Of a stretch of DNA of 9,679 bases, positions 6,700 to 9,679 are shown piece by piece. The stretch covers positions 1-9,679 of the forward strand of contig CAMUHA010000130.1 in assembly GCA_947088515.1 (NCBI GenBank), given 5' to 3'. Each line of letters begins with the position of its first letter. Position 1 is the stretch's first letter. Source of the stretch: an uncultured bacterium. Lineage in GTDB: Bacteria; Bacillota; Clostridia; Lachnospirales; Lachnospiraceae. The translations under genes and the position numbers were made by a program. A model generated the notes under the pieces. The model was not told the origin of the DNA and ran no database searches. It worked only from the letters and a program-made list of their open reading frames with translations.

Positions 6700-7845
6700 A
6701 TGTATGGGGAAGGGGAGTTGCGGAACTGGAAAAAAATGGGAAGCGAATTATTATTGTTAGGTTATGGAAGTGTATGTCTTTGTATGTTGGTTTTTAATGT
6801 TGTTTACAACATTGCGTTAAAACAGAATGACCGGAGGATGGAGAAAAAAATCCTGCGGACCAGGGAAAAGATAAGCGGGCAGATGGCGCTTATTGCAGCC
6901 GGCGGTAAGGTGGAAGAAGAACACATTGTTTATTTAAAGGGGTATCTTTCCCGCGTTAGCAATTTAATTGCTTTTGACCATGCCATGGAGGAATATTTCC
7001 CATCAGATGAAAAGCAGGTTCTGGAGGAATACTGTTTACAGATACAGTCGCTTTTTCTTCATCTTGCCCATATTTACAGGAAGCGGGGGAATATGCAGGC
7101 GGCGTACTTTGCCCATTTTTTGTCAAAGCAAGACCAGAAGCAGCAGACACAACTGGACAGGGTGCAGGATATTCTTGTGGAGTATATGAAAAAGGAAAGT
7201 CTGTATTGCCGTGTAAATGCGCTGGAGGCTCTTTATCATTCAGGGTCTGCCCAGAGTGTGGCAAAGGCAGTTATGCTGCTGGATAAGGAGGGCTGTTATA
7301 TCCATGAAAAAATATTGACAGATGGTCTGCTTACATTTACTGGAAACCATGAAAATCTGACAGGGCTTTTATGGGACAAACTTTTAACTTTTACCAGTAA
7401 AACGCAAATATCTATTTTAAATTACATTCGGTTTGAAACAGGAGATTACTGTGAGGGGATGTTTTCCATTATGACAGATGCCAAAAAGGACAAGGAGCTG
7501 CGGCTTTCTGCCATCCGGTATTTTGGAAGGTATTTTTATGCTCCGGCCCAGGAAGCGCTGTCTGGCTTTGCGGCAGATAAAAATCCTCTCAATTGGGAAT
7601 ATGCGGCAATCAGCGCTTCTTCCCTGGCAAAGTATCCGGGGGAGGAAGTTACAGAAATACTCACAGATATGATGCACAGTCCCAATTGGTATGTGCGGTA
7701 TAACGCGGCAGTCAGCCTGGGGGCTTTGGGATTGGATTACAAGACGCTTGCACAGACAATTGGAAGCGGGGACCGGTATGCAAGAGAAATGCTTTTGTAC
7801 CGAATGGACGAACAGCATATGAAAAAGGAGAAGGCTTTGGTATGA
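6700..7845 (+). CDS. Membrane-anchored HEAT-repeat protein
   Basis: A 381-residue protein with one transmembrane segment at about 17-40. The positively charged stretch right after it (KQNDRRMEKKILRTREK) suggests the C-terminal bulk is cytosolic. Residues about 50-260 are helical without recognisable motifs. From about 265 to 370 there are helical pairs of HEAT/PBS-lyase-like type, for example ELRLSAIRYFGRYF, EYAAISASSLAKY and NWYVRYNAAVSLGALG. Such proteins act as scaffolds and have no catalytic signature. The gene overlaps the glycosyltransferase gene by 4 bases (ATGA), so the two are probably made in step and form a complex at the membrane. The start at 6700 lacks a clear ribosome binding site; an in-frame ATG at 6736 is an alternative that keeps the membrane segment. 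Confidence 0.78.
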   Translation: MYGEGELRNWKKMGSELLLLGYGSVCLCMLVFNVVYNIALKQNDRRMEKKILRTREKISGQMALIAAGGKVEEEHIVYLKGYLSRVSNLIAFDHAMEEYFPSDEKQVLEEYCLQIQSLFLHLAHIYRKRGNMQAAYFAHFLSKQDQKQQTQLDRVQDILVEYMKKESLYCRVNALEALYHSGSAQSVAKAVMLLDKEGCYIHEKILTDGLLTFTGNHENLTGLLWDKLLTFTSKTQISILNYIRFETGDYCEGMFSIMTDAKKDKELRLSAIRYFGRYFYAPAQEALSGFAADKNPLNWEYAAISASSLAKYPGEEVTEILTDMMHSPNWYVRYNAAVSLGALGLDYKTLAQTIGSGDRYAREMLLYRMDEQHMKKEKALV

Positions 7846-9263
7846 GAGATGCTTTTCAGAGTTTTTTTAACTATGTGGGAATATTTTTTATTTTGTATAT
7901 GGCGGGATATGCCAGTTTTCTGTTTTTGTCCGTTACGGTAGGGTCTTCATTTCTGTACGGAGCAAGACGCAGGAATCTTTTGAAAAACGAACTGCAGGGA
8001 GATTATTATGTGCCTGTTTCTATTATTGTCCCAGCCCACAATGAGAGTGTTACAATTGAAGCCACCATCCGCTCTTTGCTTATGCTGGATTACCGGCTGT
8101 ATGAAATTATTGTGGTGGATGACGGTTCCACGGATGAAACTTCACAAGTGATGAAAAAAGCTTTTGGGATGCACCAGATTAATCGTCCTATCCAGAGAAA
8201 ACTGCAGTGTCAGATGGAGGAGGCCGTTTTTGAAACAAGAGCCTATAAGGCGCCGATTACTTTGATACGAAAAAAGAATGGAGGAAAGGCAGATGCGCTG
8301 AACATGGGAATTAATGCCTCCCGTTACCCTTATTTTTTGTGCATGGATGCGGATTCTGTACTACAAAAAGATTCCTTAAAAAAGATTGTGTATCCAGTGT
8401 TGGAAGAGGACCAGGTAGTGGCGGTTGGCGGCGCTGTGCGTCCCTGCAACGGCGCAGAAATTGTAGACGGGCAGGTGGTACAGTATCATATGCCCAGGAA
8501 GGCGCTGCCTTGTATGCAGGTTCTGGAATATGACAGGTCTTTTTTGGCAGCGCGGATATTTTTTGACAAGTTTAATGGAAATATTATTATATCCGGAGCC
8601 TTCGGATTGTTTAAAAAAAGTGTGGTAATTGATGCGGGCGGATATGACACCTCCACAATGGGGGAGGATATGGAGCTGGTAGTAAAGCTCCACATGTTTT
8701 GCAGAGAGCATGGGATTTCATACAAAATACGGTATGCTTTTGACGCTGTCTGCTGGACCCAGGCACCGGAGAAGCTGTCAGACCTGTGCAAACAGCGCAG
8801 GCGGTGGCATATTGGTTTATACCAGAGTATGATTTCCCACCGGAAAATTCTTGGGAATCCGAAATACGGGATGTTGGGGTTTTTATCCTATTTTTACTTT
8901 CTTGTATATGAACTGTTCTCACCTTACATAGAAGTGTTTGGCACGCTGACCGTAATACTGGCGTTTTTGATGGATTTTCTCAATGTGCCTTATATGCTTT
9001 TATATTCAGGAATTTATGTGGCATTTTCCGCTGTAATGTCGCTGACAGCCTTCTTTGCACGTATTTATACGATAGATTTAAAGCTGTCATTTACAGATGC
9101 GCTTAAAGCCATCGGCCTTTGTGCCCTGGAGGTGTCCTGCCTTCGCTTTATTTTAGCATGGGTGCGGGCAACGGCGCTTTGGGGATATAGGAAGAAAAAA
9201 TCCAGCTGGGGCCATATTGAGCGGAAAAAAATTAATTACAGCAGCAGCGGAACTGGAATATAA
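7842..9263 (+). CDS. Processive-type family 2 glycosyltransferase (exopolysaccharide synthase)
   Basis: A 473-residue GT2 membrane enzyme of the PgaC/BcsA/hyaluronan-synthase type. One hydrophobic segment lies near residues 8-32, then a cytosolic GT-A domain: VPVSIIVPAHNE (nucleotide-binding start), VVDDGSTDE with D93/D94, KNGGKADALNMG, MDADS with the DxD pair D169/D171 (metal and UDP), GEDMEL (E275/D276, the TED-like catalytic motif) and QRRRW (318-322, the Q(Q/R)xRW motif of processive synthases). At least three hydrophobic segments follow (about 345-470), forming the export channel. The donor sugar is probably a UDP-hexose or UDP-N-acetylhexosamine, but sequence alone does not tell which. 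There is no PilZ domain, so direct cyclic-di-GMP control of the synthase is not indicated. The start overlaps the stop of the HEAT-repeat gene by 4 bases (ATGA), so no separate ribosome binding site is needed. Confidence 0.92.
   Translation: MRDAFQSFFNYVGIFFILYMAGYASFLFLSVTVGSSFLYGARRRNLLKNELQGDYYVPVSIIVPAHNESVTIEATIRSLLMLDYRLYEIIVVDDGSTDETSQVMKKAFGMHQINRPIQRKLQCQMEEAVFETRAYKAPITLIRKKNGGKADALNMGINASRYPYFLCMDADSVLQKDSLKKIVYPVLEEDQVVAVGGAVRPCNGAEIVDGQVVQYHMPRKALPCMQVLEYDRSFLAARIFFDKFNGNIIISGAFGLFKKSVVIDAGGYDTSTMGEDMELVVKLHMFCREHGISYKIRYAFDAVCWTQAPEKLSDLCKQRRRWHIGLYQSMISHRKILGNPKYGMLGFLSYFYFLVYELFSPYIEVFGTLTVILAFLMDFLNVPYMLLYSGIYVAFSAVMSLTAFFARIYTIDLKLSFTDALKAIGLCALEVSCLRFILAWVRATALWGYRKKKSSWGHIERKKINYSSSGTGI
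9248..9260 (+). repeat. Short repeated motif CGGAACTGGAATA, copy 2
   Basis: Exact copy of the word at 4352-4364, here at the last codons of the glycosyltransferase gene (SGTGI and the stop). Its coding position makes a purely structural role less certain. Confidence 0.35.
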
Positions 9264-9293
9264 AAACAGACCAGGGATGGGAAGCGCAGGAAG

Positions 9294-9312
9294 CTGGGAA
9301 TAATTTTCCCGG
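9294..9312 (+). repeat. Small hairpin after the glycosyltransferase gene
   Basis: CTGGGAA (9294-9300) pairs with TTCCCGG (9306-9312), including one G-U pair, around a 5-base loop. It is not followed by a T-run, so read-through into the next gene at 9349 is expected. It may act on message stability. Confidence 0.35.
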
Positions 9313-9348
9313 TATAACGTAAAAATATTGCAGAAAAGGAAAATATAT

Positions 9349-9679
9349 ATGAAAAAGTGGAACTGTCTGATGGCTGGAGGCGTTTTATGTTTAGTCCTTA
9401 CAGTGACGGCGCTTAGTGCATGGGGAAAACAGCGGCAGGGAGAGGAGCGTCCCACCGGATTTGGAATGTTCAGCTGGAAGGAAGAAGCAATGGGAGACGA
9501 GGAAGCAAAAGCGCTGTCTGAATGTACAGACAGTGCTTTTGTAACGGAAATATACCAGTATTTTTCTGAAGAAAGTCTGACCTCCGGCATGGGAGCCTCT
9601 TTTGTTGGGCGCATGGAGGAGCGGGGGATGGCGGTGTATGCGCTTATGGGGGAAGCGGCCTGGGCATATGAAAAGGATG
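9349..9679 (+). CDS. Secreted or anchored protein, N-terminal part; possible glycosidase-like barrel (cut by window edge)
   Basis: An open frame from ATG 9349 to the window end gives 110 residues. AAAGGA at 9335-9340 with 8 nt spacing supports the start. The protein begins MKKWNCLMAGGVLCLVLTVT, a signal peptide or anchor ending near residue 24, then a linker, then a segment with FVTEIYQYFSEESLTSG and FVGRMEERGMAVYALMGEAA. The pattern of a helix, then 'RM..RGM.VYALMGE..WAY', resembles the second or third strand of a TIM-barrel hydrolase, where an actor reads 'move away, then a strand ending in a Gly/Glu loop'. That assignment is a guess from pattern alone. As last visible gene of the operon, and exported, it is probably another extracellular factor handling the polymer. 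Confidence 0.7.
   Translation, partial: MKKWNCLMAGGVLCLVLTVTALSAWGKQRQGEERPTGFGMFSWKEEAMGDEEAKALSECTDSAFVTEIYQYFSEESLTSGMGASFVGRMEERGMAVYALMGEAAWAYEKD

Noticed and set aside
9294..9312. Hairpin considered as an intrinsic terminator ending the operon
   Set aside because: No T-run follows the stem, and another same-strand gene with a good ribosome binding site starts 37 bases later.
9153..9614. Leftward open frame of 153 codons across the GT2 end and the last gene
   Set aside because: It is antisense to the GT2 C-terminus and to a well-supported signal-peptide gene, and its composition is not protein-like.

Overview
The window looks like a stretch of a low-to-moderate GC Firmicutes chromosome, most likely a Clostridia / Lachnospiraceae-type anaerobe. 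This is inferred from strong GGAGG-type ribosome binding sites, GTG and TTG starts, compact same-strand gene packing, codon usage, and the protein families present (short flavodoxin-domain protein, TetR regulator, CotH, VTC and DUF4956 proteins). No rRNA, tRNA, CRISPR array, transposase or phage gene was seen.

Left part (1-956, minus strand): a TetR-family regulator (299-877) followed by the first 61 codons of a flavodoxin-domain protein that runs off the left edge. Upstream of tetR lies a consensus sigma-A promoter (TTGACA, 17 bases, TATAAT) reading leftward. Its -10 box and start region are covered by two overlapping perfect inverted repeats (896-930 and 907-945), a strong candidate autoregulatory operator.

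Middle gap (957-1361): about 400 AT-rich bases with no convincing gene. They hold a candidate rightward promoter (1231-1259) with a CRP/FNR-type dyad (CGTGA-N6-TCACA) touching its upstream edge, and then a leader of roughly 95 nt.

Right part (1362-9679, plus strand): seven co-directional genes, apparently one operon. In order they are a stand-alone VTC-type polyphosphate-polymerase-domain protein, a DUF4956 membrane protein, a CotH-family atypical kinase with an N-terminal anchor, a membrane-anchored TIM-barrel glycosidase-like protein with a CBM9/DOMON-like C-terminal domain, a membrane-anchored HEAT-repeat protein, a processive-type family 2 glycosyltransferase translationally coupled to it (ATGA overlap), and the start of a secreted protein cut by the right edge. 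The layout is that of a synthase-dependent exopolysaccharide operon: the GT2 would make and export a polymer, the HEAT protein would be a cytosolic or membrane partner, and the glycosidase-like and last proteins would act outside the membrane. The unusual part is the VTC-DUF4956-CotH phosphotransfer module in front, which suggests that phosphate chemistry accompanies synthesis of the polymer or of a protein attached to it. The families are recognisable, but the pathway they form here is not one I can name.
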